A stretch of 64,000 bases of DNA from Oceanirhabdus sp. W0125-5 (GTDB taxonomy: Bacteria > Bacillota > Clostridia > Clostridiales > Clostridiaceae), in NCBI RefSeq assembly GCF_027938815.1, contig NZ_CP115913.1, positions 2,514,001-2,578,000 of the forward strand, written 5' to 3'. This document shows positions 36,323-45,262 of this stretch, one piece after another. Under the pieces are notes generated by a model that worked only from the letters and a program-made list of their open reading frames with translations, was not told the DNA's origin and did not search any database. Both the position numbers and the translations under genes were made by a program. How positions within the stretch are numbered: the stretch's first letter is position 1; every line of letters starts with the position of its first letter.

Positions 36323-36350
36323 AAAGCCAGAGAATAATTCTCTGGCTTCT
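36323..36350 (+). terminator. Terminator of opp operon 3
   Basis: Stem AAAGCCAGAGAA/TTCTCTGGCTT with a short loop and a T-rich tail; a near copy of the terminator at 30140. Confidence 0.9.
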
Positions 36351-36505
36351 TATTGTATATATGCTTTAAATTATTACTTTTTAGTAATAAAGGGAATAAA
36401 TGGTAATACAAAAGGGTTGAATGAAAATTTTAAAAATCAATTTTCATCTTAATATTGCGAAAATGCAAGAAGAATGTGCCTATATATGTAAAATAATTAA
36501 AAAAA

Positions 36506-36780
36506 TGTAATTAAAAATTAACTTAATAGTAAGCTTGAGATGATATGATTAGAATAGATACAGTGATAAAGTAATAAAGTGAAGTGTTTACAACATATAA
36601 AATTAACAACATATCTAGAAAATAACATTTTAAAATATTAGATAAATTTATCCTCCCAAATAACAACTCATGAAAATTTTTAAGATGAACTAAAGATAAC
36701 TTTCAGCAAATTTATTCTCTATAAAAATCATATTAAAATATGAAAAAAAATTAAAGTGAATTATCAGAATATTGAAAAAG
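36506..36780 (+). repeat. Duplicated promoter-leader segment, copy 2 (before the last binding protein)
   Basis: Second copy of the opp operon 3 promoter and leader (30329-30596), in the same orientation and order. It includes TGTAAT (36506), AGTAAG (36528) and the -10-like TATGAT (36544). Similarity stops at GAAAAAGG, where oppB should follow; instead 168 non-coding bases lead to the binding-protein gene. Confidence 0.85.
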
Positions 36781-36948
36781 GTAATAACTTACTACTCTTC
36801 TACCAATATATTACAATGTACTAATCAGTAACAAAATATTAGGCGGAAGGAAGTAAGAAAAATATAACTAAAGTATTAAAATTTATGGGTTATGTCTAAT
36901 GTATAATTTATTTTTTGACAATGATCCTAAAAATTAAGGAGGGTGTAT

Positions 36949-38676
36949 ATGAAAAAGAGGGTATTAATTTTTTCTGTAGTTGTTACGTTATTATTTTCTA
37001 TAGCTTTCACTGGTTGTGGAAACAAAGCTAATGATAATGAAACAGTGAGTAAAGAAAAAACTAAACAAGAAGAAACTAAAAAAGGTAATGACAAGAAAGA
37101 AGGGAATGATAAAGAAGATAGTAAATTAGCTGATAGTCAAGTACTTAGATATGCGATTTGGAGTTCTCCTCCAGGGGTATTCCATCCAACTATGTATGAA
37201 GATGATTATGATTCAAATGTAAATCAGTTTATTTATGAAGGGTTAATAGAGATGAACCCTCAACTGAAATTTGAATTGAATTTAGCTGAGAAATATGAAG
37301 TATCTGATGATAATCTTGTATTAACATTTTACTTAAGGAAAGATGTTAAGTGGCATGATGGTAAACCATTTACAGCTGAAGACGTAGCATTCACTTATGA
37401 GAGTACTTGCCATCCAGATTATTCTGGTCCAAGATTTTCTAACTACAGTAAGATTAAAGGTGCTCAAGCGTATAGAGATGGAGAAGCTGATAAAGTTGAA
37501 GGTATAGAAGTTATAGACAAGCATACTATAAGAGTAACGTTATCAGAAGTGTATGCACCTGCGCTTGCAGATATTGCAGAGTCTGCAATATTCCCTAAGC
37601 ATATTTGGTCCAATATTCCTATTGGAGAGTGGGATGAAGCGACAGAAGCTTTGAGAAACCCGATTGGTACAGGGCCTTTCAAATTTGCAAAGTTTGAACC
37701 AGATCAATATGTTGAGTTTGTTGGAAATGATGAATATCATAGGGGTAAGCCAATACTTGAAAAAATATTCCTTCAAGTAGCTAACCAAGATACAGTTCAA
37801 GCGCAGTTAATAGCTGGGGAAATTGATTTTGCACCAATTAGTAAATTGAATAAAGACGATATAGCTTACTATAAGGAAAATGGCATAGTTGTAGAGGAAG
37901 TAACAGATCGTGGATACCAATATATGGGTATAAACAACAGGCTTGATAAATTTAAGGATAAACGAGTTCGTCAAGCATTTGCTTATGCTATAGATAGACA
38001 AGGTATGGTTGATGGAATAATGGAAGGTTTTGGTGTAGTAGCTAATGCTCCTTATGCATCATTTAGCTGGGCGCTACCAAAAGATGGTATCAATGATTAT
38101 GCATATAATCCTGAAAAGGCAAAAGAACTTATAGCTTCTGTAGATGGATATGAGTATAAAGGTGATACACTTTATTATAAAGGAAAACCACTTAAATTAA
38201 CTTTAAAATATCCTACTGGTAATAAAGTTAGAGAAGCTTCTGCACCTCTTATTCAGCAGAACTTAAAAGCTATAGGTATTGAAGTGGAACTTTTAATCAT
38301 GGAATTTGGAACATTACTTGAACAAGTATGTGATGAGCTTGATTTTGATTTATATTTAATGGCATGGGGACTTTCAGTTGATCCAGATCAAACAGGTATA
38401 TGGCATTCTAGCATAACAGGTCCTGGAGGATGGAATACACCTGGGTTTATAAATAAAAAGAGTGATGAATTATTGGCAAAAGGTACATTAACACTAGATC
38501 AAAGTGAAAGAGAAAAAATTTATAATCAGTGGGCTAGACTTATGAATGATGAAATGCCATCAGTATTCTTATATAGTCAAGTAGATGGTCGAGCATATAG
38601 TCCAAAAATTAAAGGGTTAAAAATATTCCCATACGGTAACTTCTACAATATACACAAAATATATATTGCTAAATAA
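36949..38676 (+). CDS. Peptide ABC transporter binding lipoprotein, divergent family 5
   Basis: 575 residues, lipobox FTGC after a hydrophobic signal, then a charged Lys/Glu/Asp-rich linker of about 40 residues. The binding domain (DDNLVLTFYLRKDVKWHDGKPFTAEDVAFTYE; RQAFAYAIDRQ) is closer to the DppA/AppA type than to the four OppA copies. It is probably another peptide receptor for the Opp channels or for a permease elsewhere. ATG 36949 after AGGAGGG. It has its own promoter-leader, captured from an opp operon. Confidence 0.88.
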   Translation: MKKRVLIFSVVVTLLFSIAFTGCGNKANDNETVSKEKTKQEETKKGNDKKEGNDKEDSKLADSQVLRYAIWSSPPGVFHPTMYEDDYDSNVNQFIYEGLIEMNPQLKFELNLAEKYEVSDDNLVLTFYLRKDVKWHDGKPFTAEDVAFTYESTCHPDYSGPRFSNYSKIKGAQAYRDGEADKVEGIEVIDKHTIRVTLSEVYAPALADIAESAIFPKHIWSNIPIGEWDEATEALRNPIGTGPFKFAKFEPDQYVEFVGNDEYHRGKPILEKIFLQVANQDTVQAQLIAGEIDFAPISKLNKDDIAYYKENGIVVEEVTDRGYQYMGINNRLDKFKDKRVRQAFAYAIDRQGMVDGIMEGFGVVANAPYASFSWALPKDGINDYAYNPEKAKELIASVDGYEYKGDTLYYKGKPLKLTLKYPTGNKVREASAPLIQQNLKAIGIEVELLIMEFGTLLEQVCDELDFDLYLMAWGLSVDPDQTGIWHSSITGPGGWNTPGFINKKSDELLAKGTLTLDQSEREKIYNQWARLMNDEMPSVFLYSQVDGRAYSPKIKGLKIFPYGNFYNIHKIYIAK

Positions 38677-38683
38677 TTTGAAT

Positions 38684-38717
38684 CAGGTTGGTAGCTATGC
38701 TATCAACCTGTTTTTTG
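38684..38717 (+). terminator. Terminator of the last binding-protein gene
   Basis: A 12-bp stem CAGGTTGGTAGC/GCTATCAACCTG with loop TAT and six T. Confidence 0.92.
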
Positions 38718-38861
38718 CAAGGAGATGTACCAAGTTCAGTCAATGCTCCTTCAAGGTATAAGTAACATACTAGATGTATTTTATTGCATATGTTTACATT
38801 GAATAAAAATCTACTTAAAAGTTAAAAATAAAAAATATAATAACTTAAAGGAGATTTTGTT

Positions 38862-39110
38862 ATGGGAAAAACACCTTTGAAAAAAGTAATAAAAGCAAAA
38901 TTGAAGGCAAATAGAGAACTTACTGAAATGGAAAAATTAAGAGAAAAAATTAAATATGAAATTGCTGAAGAACTAGGGTTAGATGAAAAAGTTAAAAAAG
39001 AAGGCTGGGGAGCTCTTACTGCTGAAGAAAGCGGAAGAATTGGTGGAATGATGACTAAAAGAAAAAAAACATTAAATCTTCCTAAGAATAAAGATATATT
39101 GAAAAATTAA
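38862..39110 (+). CDS. Alpha/beta-type small acid-soluble spore protein
   Basis: 82 residues. It carries both SASP signatures: KYEIAEELGL, with the E-I bond normally cut by the germination protease, and SGRIGGMMTKRKK. Such proteins coat and protect spore DNA. It has a longer basic N-terminus (MGKTPLKKVIKAKLKANREL) than the main SASPs and resembles the SspF-like minor class. A CATACTA box at 38766 could be a sigma-G -10 site, though a matching -35 is poor. ATG after AAAGGAG. Confidence 0.88.
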   Translation: MGKTPLKKVIKAKLKANRELTEMEKLREKIKYEIAEELGLDEKVKKEGWGALTAEESGRIGGMMTKRKKTLNLPKNKDILKN

Positions 39111-39302
39111 ATTTCTTTAATTAATCAGTTTTTTTTGATATAATACATAATTGAATAAAAGACACAATGATTAAATGAGTTTTTGAAAAGTAATATATAA
39201 AGTTTTTTATGTTTTACATAAAGAGTTTCAATAGCATTTAATTTATAAAAAAGTGTAGCTTTTAGATGTTTTCTAAAAGCTTTACTGTTTTGAGGTGAAA
39301 TT

Positions 39303-40043
39303 ATGATATGTTATAATAGATTAGCAGAAATTTATGATCAATTAATCTATGAAGATGTTGATTATAAGAAAATCGGAAATTTTATTATGAATCAAATGGA
39401 AGAATTAGATATTAATAAAAAGAAATACTTGGATTTAGCTTGTGGTACAGGTAATCTTACAGCTAGTATTGGAGAAAATTTTAATACAGTATATGGATTG
39501 GATTTATCACAAGATATGTTATGTAAAGCTGAAGATAAATTAAGGCAAAGTAAATTAAATCACAAATTATTTTGTATGGATATAACAGATTTTAATATAA
39601 ATGATAAAGTTGACTTAGTAACAAGTTGTCTTGATTCAACCAACTATATTATAGAAGAAAAAAAAATAATAGATTATTTTAATTGTGTCTATAACGTTTT
39701 AAATGAAAAAGGAATATTTGTATTTGATATAAATTCAGAGTATAAACTTAGAGAAGTATTAGGAAATAATACGTACACGTATGATGAAGAAGATGTATTT
39801 TATGTATGGGAAAATGAAATTGAAAATCAATGTATAAACATGTATCTGACTTTCTTTATTAAGAATGGACAAGTATATGAAAGGTTTGATGAAGAACATA
39901 CGGAAAGAATATATTCTGTAAAAATGATAGAAAGTATTCTAAAATCATGTGGATTTGATATAATTAAAATTAGAGATAATTATTCAGAAAATAAAATTAC
40001 AGAAACTACTGAGAGAATTATATTTGTAGTTAAGAAAAGATAA
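39303..40043 (+). CDS. Class I SAM-dependent methyltransferase
   Basis: 246 residues. Motif [12 protein letters not shown] (about 43-53), the acidic end of strand beta-2 in GLDLSQDM, and motif [15 protein letters not shown]. The acceptor is unknown. ATG follows TGAGGTG. It lies 14 bases upstream of hslO and is probably co-transcribed with it. A 10-bp inverted repeat (AGCTTTTAGA/TCTAAAAGCT) stands 21 bases before the start and might mask or regulate it. Confidence 0.85.
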   Translation: MICYNRLAEIYDQLIYEDVDYKKIGNFIMNQMEELDINKKKYLDLACGTGNLTASIGENFNTVYGLDLSQDMLCKAEDKLRQSKLNHKLFCMDITDFNINDKVDLVTSCLDSTNYIIEEKKIIDYFNCVYNVLNEKGIFVFDINSEYKLREVLGNNTYTYDEEDVFYVWENEIENQCINMYLTFFIKNGQVYERFDEEHTERIYSVKMIESILKSCGFDIIKIRDNYSENKITETTERIIFVVKKR

Positions 40044-40057
40044 CAGGAGGAAGAAAA

Positions 40058-40936
40058 ATGCAAGATAAATTGATTAGAGCAATTGCTCATAATGGAGATA
40101 TAAGAGTTATTGGAGCACAAACAACTAACCTAGTTAATGAGGGAATATCTATACATAAATGTGCACCTACTGCAGCAGCAGCATTAGGAAGAATGTTAAC
40201 AGCTGGTGTTTTAATGGGATCCACTTTAAAATCAGAGAAAGATAAACTTACATTGAAGATGGATGGAGGCGGAATTGCAAAAGGTGTGATTGTAACTGCT
40301 TCAAGTGATTGCAAAGTAAAAGGATATATCGGTAATCCAGATGCTCATTTACCTGCAAATGATAAAGGAAAGTTAGACGTAAGTGGCATAATAGGAAAAG
40401 ACGGTAGTTTAGTAGTTATTAGAGATATGGGATTAAAAAAGCCTTATGTAGGTCAAATACCTATATATACAGGAGAGATAGGTGATGATATCGCATATTA
40501 TTACACTACTTCTGAGCAGACACCATCTGCTGTTGGATTAGGAGTTCTTGTAGAACCAAACTATACAGTAAGTGCAGCAGGAGGATTTATTATTCAGATG
40601 ATGCCTGGTGCTAGTGAAATGGTTGCGGATATTTTAATGTATAGATTAGAAGAGATACCTTCAATAACTCAGATGCTATCTGAAGGAAAAACAATTGAAG
40701 ATATACTAAAACTAATATTTGAAGATATGAACCTTCAAATATTAGAGGAGGAAAAACCTGAATATAAGTGTGATTGCAGCAGAGATAAAGTTGAAAAGGC
40801 ACTTATAAGTATAGGTAAAGAGGAATTACAGAATATTGTTGATGAGAATAAGGTTGAAGAAATTGCTTGTCAATTCTGTAGTACTAGATATGAATTTACA
40901 CCAGAAGATATTAAGAAATTAATAGCTGAAATTTAA
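40058..40936 (+). CDS. hslO: Redox-regulated chaperone Hsp33
   Basis: 292 residues. The C-terminal zinc switch is intact: CDC (about 238-240) and CQFC (about 270-273). In reduced cells these bind zinc; oxidation forms disulfides and turns on holdase activity. The N-terminal domain shows [13 protein letters not shown] and [11 protein letters not shown], typical of the family. GGAGG before the ATG. A strong terminator follows. Confidence 0.96.
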   Translation: MQDKLIRAIAHNGDIRVIGAQTTNLVNEGISIHKCAPTAAAALGRMLTAGVLMGSTLKSEKDKLTLKMDGGGIAKGVIVTASSDCKVKGYIGNPDAHLPANDKGKLDVSGIIGKDGSLVVIRDMGLKKPYVGQIPIYTGEIGDDIAYYYTTSEQTPSAVGLGVLVEPNYTVSAAGGFIIQMMPGASEMVADILMYRLEEIPSITQMLSEGKTIEDILKLIFEDMNLQILEEEKPEYKCDCSRDKVEKALISIGKEELQNIVDENKVEEIACQFCSTRYEFTPEDIKKLIAEI

Positions 40937-40940
40937 TAAT

Positions 40941-40981
40941 AACCCCTTTGATGAAGAGGAAGTCTTCGTTGAAGGGGTTTA
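40941..40981 (+). terminator. Terminator after hslO
   Basis: Long stem AACCCCTT ... AAGGGGTT with ATGAAGA/TCTTCGT above a small mismatch, followed by TTTATATTT. Confidence 0.88.
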
Positions 40982-41022
40982 TATTTATAAAAGATAAACT
41001 ATAGAATAAGGAAGTGTTTCTT

Positions 41023-41649
41023 ATGAAGTGGCAAACCTTAAAAGGATATAAAATACAAAGGATTTTAACAACTAATTTACCTTTGATAATCACTAATGGT
41101 GATAACAATATAATGATTGATACTGGAAGAAAAAAAGCTTGGAACAGTATTTCAAAAAAACTAGATAAAGTTTTAGGTGATAATAAAATAAATGCTGTTA
41201 TTTTAACACATACTCATCCTGATCATACTCAAACTCTTAATCAAGTAGTATGTAAGTACGATTGCAAAGTATTAGTATATGAGAAGGTAGTTAATAAAGT
41301 TTGTTTAAACAAAAAAGAAAACTTTGTTTTAGTTAACGATGAATATGAGCTTAATGATTTAGGTATTGAAGGGAAGATAATATACATACCTGGACATTCC
41401 GAGGGCTCTATTGGAATTATTGTTGACGATGTAATAATGATTGGGGATATTATGGGGGATTTTGTTACTAAGCCTTTTGCTAAAAAAAAGAAAAGAGTAA
41501 GTGATGATACACTAAAAAGTTTAAAGAAATTAGTTGATCAAAAATGTAAATTATACTTCCCGGCTCATAAGGAGAGAGTTTATACTTATGAACAGGTTGA
41601 AAATTTCTATAATAGATATATAGAAGGAGAAATTATTTATCAAGTATAA
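41023..41649 (+). CDS. MBL-fold metallo-hydrolase
   Basis: 208 residues. The zinc motif THTHPDHTQ (HxHxDH, about residue 63), a later His in PGHSEGSIG and an Asp in MIGDIMGD, with a final PAHKE, cover the metal ligands of the beta-lactamase fold. Glyoxalase-II-like hydrolysis is possible; the substrate is unknown. ATG 41023 is 8 bases after AAGGAAG; the GTG at 41014 overlaps that site. A half copy of the repeat follows. Confidence 0.85.
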   Translation: MKWQTLKGYKIQRILTTNLPLIITNGDNNIMIDTGRKKAWNSISKKLDKVLGDNKINAVILTHTHPDHTQTLNQVVCKYDCKVLVYEKVVNKVCLNKKENFVLVNDEYELNDLGIEGKIIYIPGHSEGSIGIIVDDVIMIGDIMGDFVTKPFAKKKKRVSDDTLKSLKKLVDQKCKLYFPAHKERVYTYEQVENFYNRYIEGEIIYQV

Positions 41650-41725
41650 TAATTAATAAATGTTAGTAAGTTGAATTGCAAGAAAAGCAATATGTAGTAT
41701 TAAAGAAGAAACACATCATGAAAAC

Positions 41726-41842
41726 TACGATATTTTATCCCAAGATAAAATAAGTAAACCTCTCTTGTGCTAAAGAACAATAAAATATAGGTTCTGCCCA
41801 AAAGCAGAACCATCCATCATTCTCAATTCTCAATTCTCAATT
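41726..41842 (+). repeat. Heptamer-flanked structured element, copy E (right half only)
   Basis: Starts near the TACAATATTTTATC box (here TACGATATTTTATC). Hairpins TTTTATC/GATAAAA and GGTTCTGC/GCAGAACC, then the right array CATCATT and three times CTCAATT (41815-41842). The last hairpin has G-C where other copies have T-A or C-G. Confidence 0.85.
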
Positions 41843-41843
41843 A

Positions 41844-41868
41844 GGGTTTAGGTGGTTTTCCTAAACCC
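41844..41868. terminator. Hairpin containing the stop codon of the minus-strand gene
   Basis: Perfect 9-bp stem GGGTTTAGG/CCTAAACCC with a 7-base loop, one base after repeat E. The TAG stop of the DUF6873-like gene lies in the stem. No clear T run. Confidence 0.5.
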
Positions 41869-42559
41869 GTATAATGCTTCCTCTATCTATCAAATGCGAA
41901 TCAGAAAGATAGATAGGTTTTACATCATGTTTGATTAAAAATTTTAAAATTTCATTTCCGTATCTATATTTTTTTAGACTGCCAAAAAAAGCTAACTCAC
42001 CTTCAGAAAGAAGTCCGCAAGTTCCTCCAATAAAACCATAATCTAATCCAGGAAGTTCAATATTACCTGGAGGTATTTCTAAAACATCAATATCATAAGG
42101 CTCTAAAGCTTTAATTATGGATTTATCAGATGTTATTAATGCTTTATTTGATATGACGGCTGTTGAACATTTGGTATATCCTTGTTTAACATTTATACAT
42201 ATTTTATCATCAATGAAGGGTATAATACTTTTATCTGTGAATTTAAGTGCAGCTATAAAATAATCCTTTAATAAAACTGCGTTCAGTAAAACATTTTCAG
42301 GGTATTTAGAACCTAGAGAAGAGTTAGTTAATGTAACATCTATTCCTGAGGAAGTTAGGCTCTTAATAAAATGTAAATGAGCTTCCTTGTGTATGATAGC
42401 TTTTGAGGCGAAAGGTGAGAAAACTTGAATGTCTGGATGACCATCTATTGCAGAATACAAAATAGGATATTTTTTTGTCATAATTATATTACTGCATATT
42501 TTTGACAGAGAAAAAAATTCTTGCTGTGTAGTTCTATAATCAATAATAATAGTGTTCAA
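41861..42559 (-). CDS. DUF6873-like protein, possible GME fold
   Basis: About 232 residues, cytosolic. The segments INVKQGYTKCSTAVISNKALITSD and GFIGGTCGLLSEGELAFFG resemble the guanidino-group-modifying-enzyme fold seen in clostridial DUF6873 proteins (from memory, moderate certainty). A catalytic Cys might lie in GYTKCST or GGTCG. No function can be stated. TTG 42559 follows AGGTGA at 5 bases; the GTG at 42568 is part of that site. Confidence 0.6.
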   Translation of the reverse strand: MNTIIIDYRTTQQEFFSLSKICSNIIMTKKYPILYSAIDGHPDIQVFSPFASKAIIHKEAHLHFIKSLTSSGIDVTLTNSSLGSKYPENVLLNAVLLKDYFIAALKFTDKSIIPFIDDKICINVKQGYTKCSTAVISNKALITSDKSIIKALEPYDIDVLEIPPGNIELPGLDYGFIGGTCGLLSEGELAFFGSLKKYRYGNEILKFLIKHDVKPIYLSDSHLIDRGSIIRV

Positions 42560-42725
42560 ATATATCACCTCACATATATTATATATTGAGTAGGTATTTA
42601 ATTGAATATAAACCTTAAAGTTTTCAAAAGTTTTTCAAGTTTTTACTTTGGAATATTAATATTCCTATTAAAGATAAATTAGCAAGGTACTACTATATTT
42701 TCATCCTTATAAAGTACTGAAAAAA

Positions 42726-42756
42726 GTATATATATAAGGCCCTTAGGTGCATACTA
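42726..42756 (+). promoter_or_regulatory. Candidate sigma-F/sigma-G promoter of ytxC
   Basis: GTATA (42726-42730), an 18-base spacer and GCATACTA (42749-42756), close to the forespore sigma consensus. The start codon is 21 bases downstream. The CATACTAGAT string also occurs at 38766 before the SASP gene. Confidence 0.5.
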
Positions 42757-42776
42757 GATATAAAGGGAGTGAGAGG

Positions 42777-43712
42777 ATGTTAATTTACAGCGTTGTCTAT
42801 AACAAAAAAAATGATGATATTATAGAGGAACTTAAAGATATAAAAAAACTCCTTGAAATGAAAGGAATAAACTTAGGGTATTCTGAATGTGTAGAAGAAG
42901 ATAATCATTTTATAAAAATATATTGTTGTAATGAAGAAGAAGTGGAGAGGGGAAAAAAGCTTTTTAATATATATTTGAGTAATTATCTAAGCAAAATCAT
43001 AACAAAAGAATACATTGAGAGAGAATTAAATAAGTTGATAAAGGAAATGTATTTCTTTTTAAAGGGAAATGATACTCAATATGTAAAGAAAGAAATGCAG
43101 AGAATCTTAATAAAAGAAGAAAATATTAACGATGAAGATTTTATTTATTTTATGAATATCAAAAATGTTATTAATGAAAAAATAATAAGGTGTTTAAGTG
43201 AATATGATCAAATGAATATTAAGGGATTCTTAACATTTAGATTAAAAGATTTGAAACAGGATTTTGAATTAATTGTTGATAAGATAGTTGAAAGATATAT
43301 GGTAAAGAAGGAATATGAAGAATTTATAAAATTACTAAGATATTTTGTTGAAATACAAGAATGTAAACTGGATGAAGTAAATATAATAGTAAACGAACGC
43401 GGTGAATATGGTATACTTGATAAAGGTGGAAGAGATATATTATCAAGATTTCTTCAAGATGTGAATAATTATAAAATATCTGGCAGTGTTAGTATTGATG
43501 ATGTTATAATAAGTGGGTTGATAACTAATGTTCCTAAAAGAGTAATTATACATGGAGCTGATAATTGCAAAAACGAAGAATTAATTGATACAATAAAAAA
43601 TGTATTTCTTGATAGAGTCGCTTTTTGCGATGGCTGCAGTTTGTGTGTTGAGGACTTGGAAAGATATAAAGAAGAAGAACTTAGAAAATATGAAGAATTA
43701 AATTTAGAATAA
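42777..43712 (+). CDS. ytxC: Putative sporulation protein YtxC
   Basis: 311 residues, no signal or membrane segment. The C-terminal half (FLTFRLKDLKQDFELIVDKIVERYMVKKEYEEFIKLLRYFVEIQECKLDEVNI) matches the YtxC family of spore-formers, whose molecular role is not known. ATG 42777 after GGGAGTGAGAGG; the upstream in-frame ATG at 42747 lies in the promoter. It lies 165 bases before the infC leader terminator. Confidence 0.85.
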   Translation: MLIYSVVYNKKNDDIIEELKDIKKLLEMKGINLGYSECVEEDNHFIKIYCCNEEEVERGKKLFNIYLSNYLSKIITKEYIERELNKLIKEMYFFLKGNDTQYVKKEMQRILIKEENINDEDFIYFMNIKNVINEKIIRCLSEYDQMNIKGFLTFRLKDLKQDFELIVDKIVERYMVKKEYEEFIKLLRYFVEIQECKLDEVNIIVNERGEYGILDKGGRDILSRFLQDVNNYKISGSVSIDDVIISGLITNVPKRVIIHGADNCKNEELIDTIKNVFLDRVAFCDGCSLCVEDLERYKEEELRKYEELNLE

Positions 43713-43715
43713 GTG

Positions 43716-43744
43716 TTGACATGAAGAGTAATATAGTATATTAT
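43716..43744 (+). promoter_or_regulatory. Sigma-A promoter of infC-rpmI-rplT
   Basis: Perfect -35 TTGACA (43716) and -10-like TATTAT (43739) with a 17-bp spacer, directly after the ytxC stop. Confidence 0.7.
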
Positions 43745-43754
43745 AATAACTGTG

Positions 43755-43898
43755 ATAAGTTAATAGTGAAAATGTGAAGAAGAAACCGGATTTCTCACCT
43801 TACGGCAAAGCTTAGTAAGGTTCCTTTTAATGATTGAATAATAATAATTATTTATATATCAATAATTAAGGACGGTTTTGTACCGTCCTTTTTCTTAT
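43755..43898 (+). ncRNA. Attenuator leader of infC-rpmI-rplT (L20-leader type)
   Basis: The transcribed leader holds a hairpin ACCTTAC/GTAAGGT (43797-43821) and a classic terminator AAGGACGGT/ACCGTCCTT (43868-43893) with a T run, just before the infC ribosome site. In Firmicutes this operon is repressed by its product L20 binding such a leader (established). The exact L20 pseudoknot was not traced. Confidence 0.75.
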
Positions 43899-43919
43899 AT
43901 ACCCTGGGAGGTGGAGAGT

Positions 43920-44441
43920 ATAGCTACAAATAAAAAGCAAACTCTAATTAACGAACAAATTAGAGCTAACGAAGTAAGGTTAATAGGACATGATGGTGAA
44001 CCGTTAGGAATTGTGTCAGGTAAAGAAGCGTTAAAACTTTCAGAAGAAAAGAACATGGATTTAGTTATGATTGCTGAAAATGCTAAGCCGCCTGTATGTA
44101 AAATCATGGACTATGGTAAATATGTTTATGAACAACAGAAGAAGACAAAAGAAGCTAAGAAAAAACAAAAGACTGTTAGTATAAAAGAAATTAGAATGAG
44201 TCTTAGTATTGAAGAACATGATATTAATATTAAAGCCAAGAGAGCTAAGAAATTCTTAGAGAGTGGTGACAAAGTAAAAGTGACTGTTAGATTCAGAGGA
44301 AGAGAAGCTGAGCATAGTCATATTGGTAATAAGATATTGGATAACTTCTATTCAAAGGTTGAAGATATAAGTGTAATCGAGAAGCCTGCGAAAAAAGAAG
44401 GTAGAAATATGCTAATGATATTAGCTCCAAGAAAAGCGTAA
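43920..44441 (+). CDS. infC: Translation initiation factor IF-3 (AUA start)
   Basis: 173 residues. N-terminal [21 protein letters not shown], central linker [21 protein letters not shown]-terminal RFRGREAEH; complete IF-3. No ATG, GTG or TTG stands at the expected start: GGGAGGTGGA is followed 4 bases later by ATA GCT ACA AAT AAA. The only upstream candidate (TTG 43878) lies inside the attenuator stem. So the gene very probably begins with AUA, a rare codon that IF-3 itself discriminates against, giving autoregulation as known for AUU in E. coli. Confidence 0.93.
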   Translation: MATNKKQTLINEQIRANEVRLIGHDGEPLGIVSGKEALKLSEEKNMDLVMIAENAKPPVCKIMDYGKYVYEQQKKTKEAKKKQKTVSIKEIRMSLSIEEHDINIKAKRAKKFLESGDKVKVTVRFRGREAEHSHIGNKILDNFYSKVEDISVIEKPAKKEGRNMLMILAPRKA

Positions 44442-44462
44442 CATTGGAAGGAGGAACTTAAA

Positions 44463-44660
44463 ATGCCTAAAATGAAAACTCATAGAGGTGCAGCAAAAAG
44501 ATTTAAAAAGACTGGTAGTGGAAAACTTAAGAGAAGAAAAGCTTATAAAAGCCATATCTTAACTAAGAAGAGTGCTAAAAGAAAAAGAAATCTTAGAAAA
44601 GGTACTCTAGTAGATTCAAGCCAATTAAAAGTAATGAAGAAAGTATTACCATACATCTAA
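44463..44660 (+). CDS. rpmI: 50S ribosomal protein L35
   Basis: 65 residues, very basic; [20 protein letters not shown] and the end [11 protein letters not shown] are typical for L35. It lies 21 bases after infC with GGAGG before the ATG. Confidence 0.97.
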   Translation: MPKMKTHRGAAKRFKKTGSGKLKRRKAYKSHILTKKSAKRKRNLRKGTLVDSSQLKVMKKVLPYI

Positions 44661-44687
44661 GTTGTGGGTAAAAGGAGGTAGAAAGAA

Positions 44688-45047
44688 ATGGCAAGAGTAA
44701 AAAAAGCTGTGAACGCACGTAAGAAGCATAAAAAAGTATTAAAACTTGCAAAAGGTTACTATGGAAGAAGACACAAAACTTTTAGAACTGCTAATGAAAC
44801 AGTTTTAAGAGCAATGAGAAATGCTTATATCGGTAGAAAACTTAAAAAGAGAGAATATAGAAGATTATGGATCGCTAGAATAAACGCTGCATGCAGAATG
44901 AATGGTTTATCTTATTCAAGATTCATAAACGGAATAAAAATAGCTGGAATCGACATGAACAGAAAAATGCTTTCTGAGATTGCTATTCACGATTCAAAAG
45001 CTTTCGCTGAATTAGTAGAAGTTGCTAAGAACGCTTTAAACAAATAA
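44688..45047 (+). CDS. rplT: 50S ribosomal protein L20
   Basis: 119 residues, basic; the N-terminal [27 protein letters not shown] and [10 protein letters not shown] segments identify L20. It nucleates early 50S assembly and probably represses its own operon through the leader at 43755-43898. It is last in the operon. Confidence 0.97.
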   Translation: MARVKKAVNARKKHKKVLKLAKGYYGRRHKTFRTANETVLRAMRNAYIGRKLKKREYRRLWIARINAACRMNGLSYSRFINGIKIAGIDMNRKMLSEIAIHDSKAFAELVEVAKNALNK

Positions 45048-45050
45048 TAG

Positions 45051-45080
45051 AAACGTAGCGTATGCTACGTTTTTTTTTAT
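45051..45080 (+). terminator. Terminator after rplT
   Basis: Stem AAACGTAGC/GCTACGTTT, loop GTAT, and nine or more T. Confidence 0.95.
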
Positions 45081-45127
45081 TGATAAGAGAATTAGTGTAT
45101 ATAAGTTGGATAAAGCAAATTGAAGTT

Positions 45128-45155
45128 TTGACAAATTCTAATTTAATGGTATAAT
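45128..45155 (+). promoter_or_regulatory. Sigma-A promoter of ktrB
   Basis: Consensus TTGACA (45128) and TATAAT (45150) with a 16-bp spacer, giving a leader of about 260 bases before ktrB. Confidence 0.75.
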
Positions 45156-45262
45156 TTTCTTATTAGTTTTATGGGGTAATGGAATGAATTTTCATTATTG
45201 ATTATTATTAACTAAAACCTTATAGCTTAAAAAGTTAAGTTTTTACCTATAATAAATTATAG

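Noticed and set aside
16006-38676. opp array as a genomic island or transposon
   Set aside because: No integrase, transposase, tRNA flank or terminal repeats; base composition looks like the surroundings. Tandem duplication explains it.
43878-43919. N-terminal extension of infC from TTG 43878
   Set aside because: The extension would be encoded by the terminator stem and the ribosome site and has no counterpart in IF-3.
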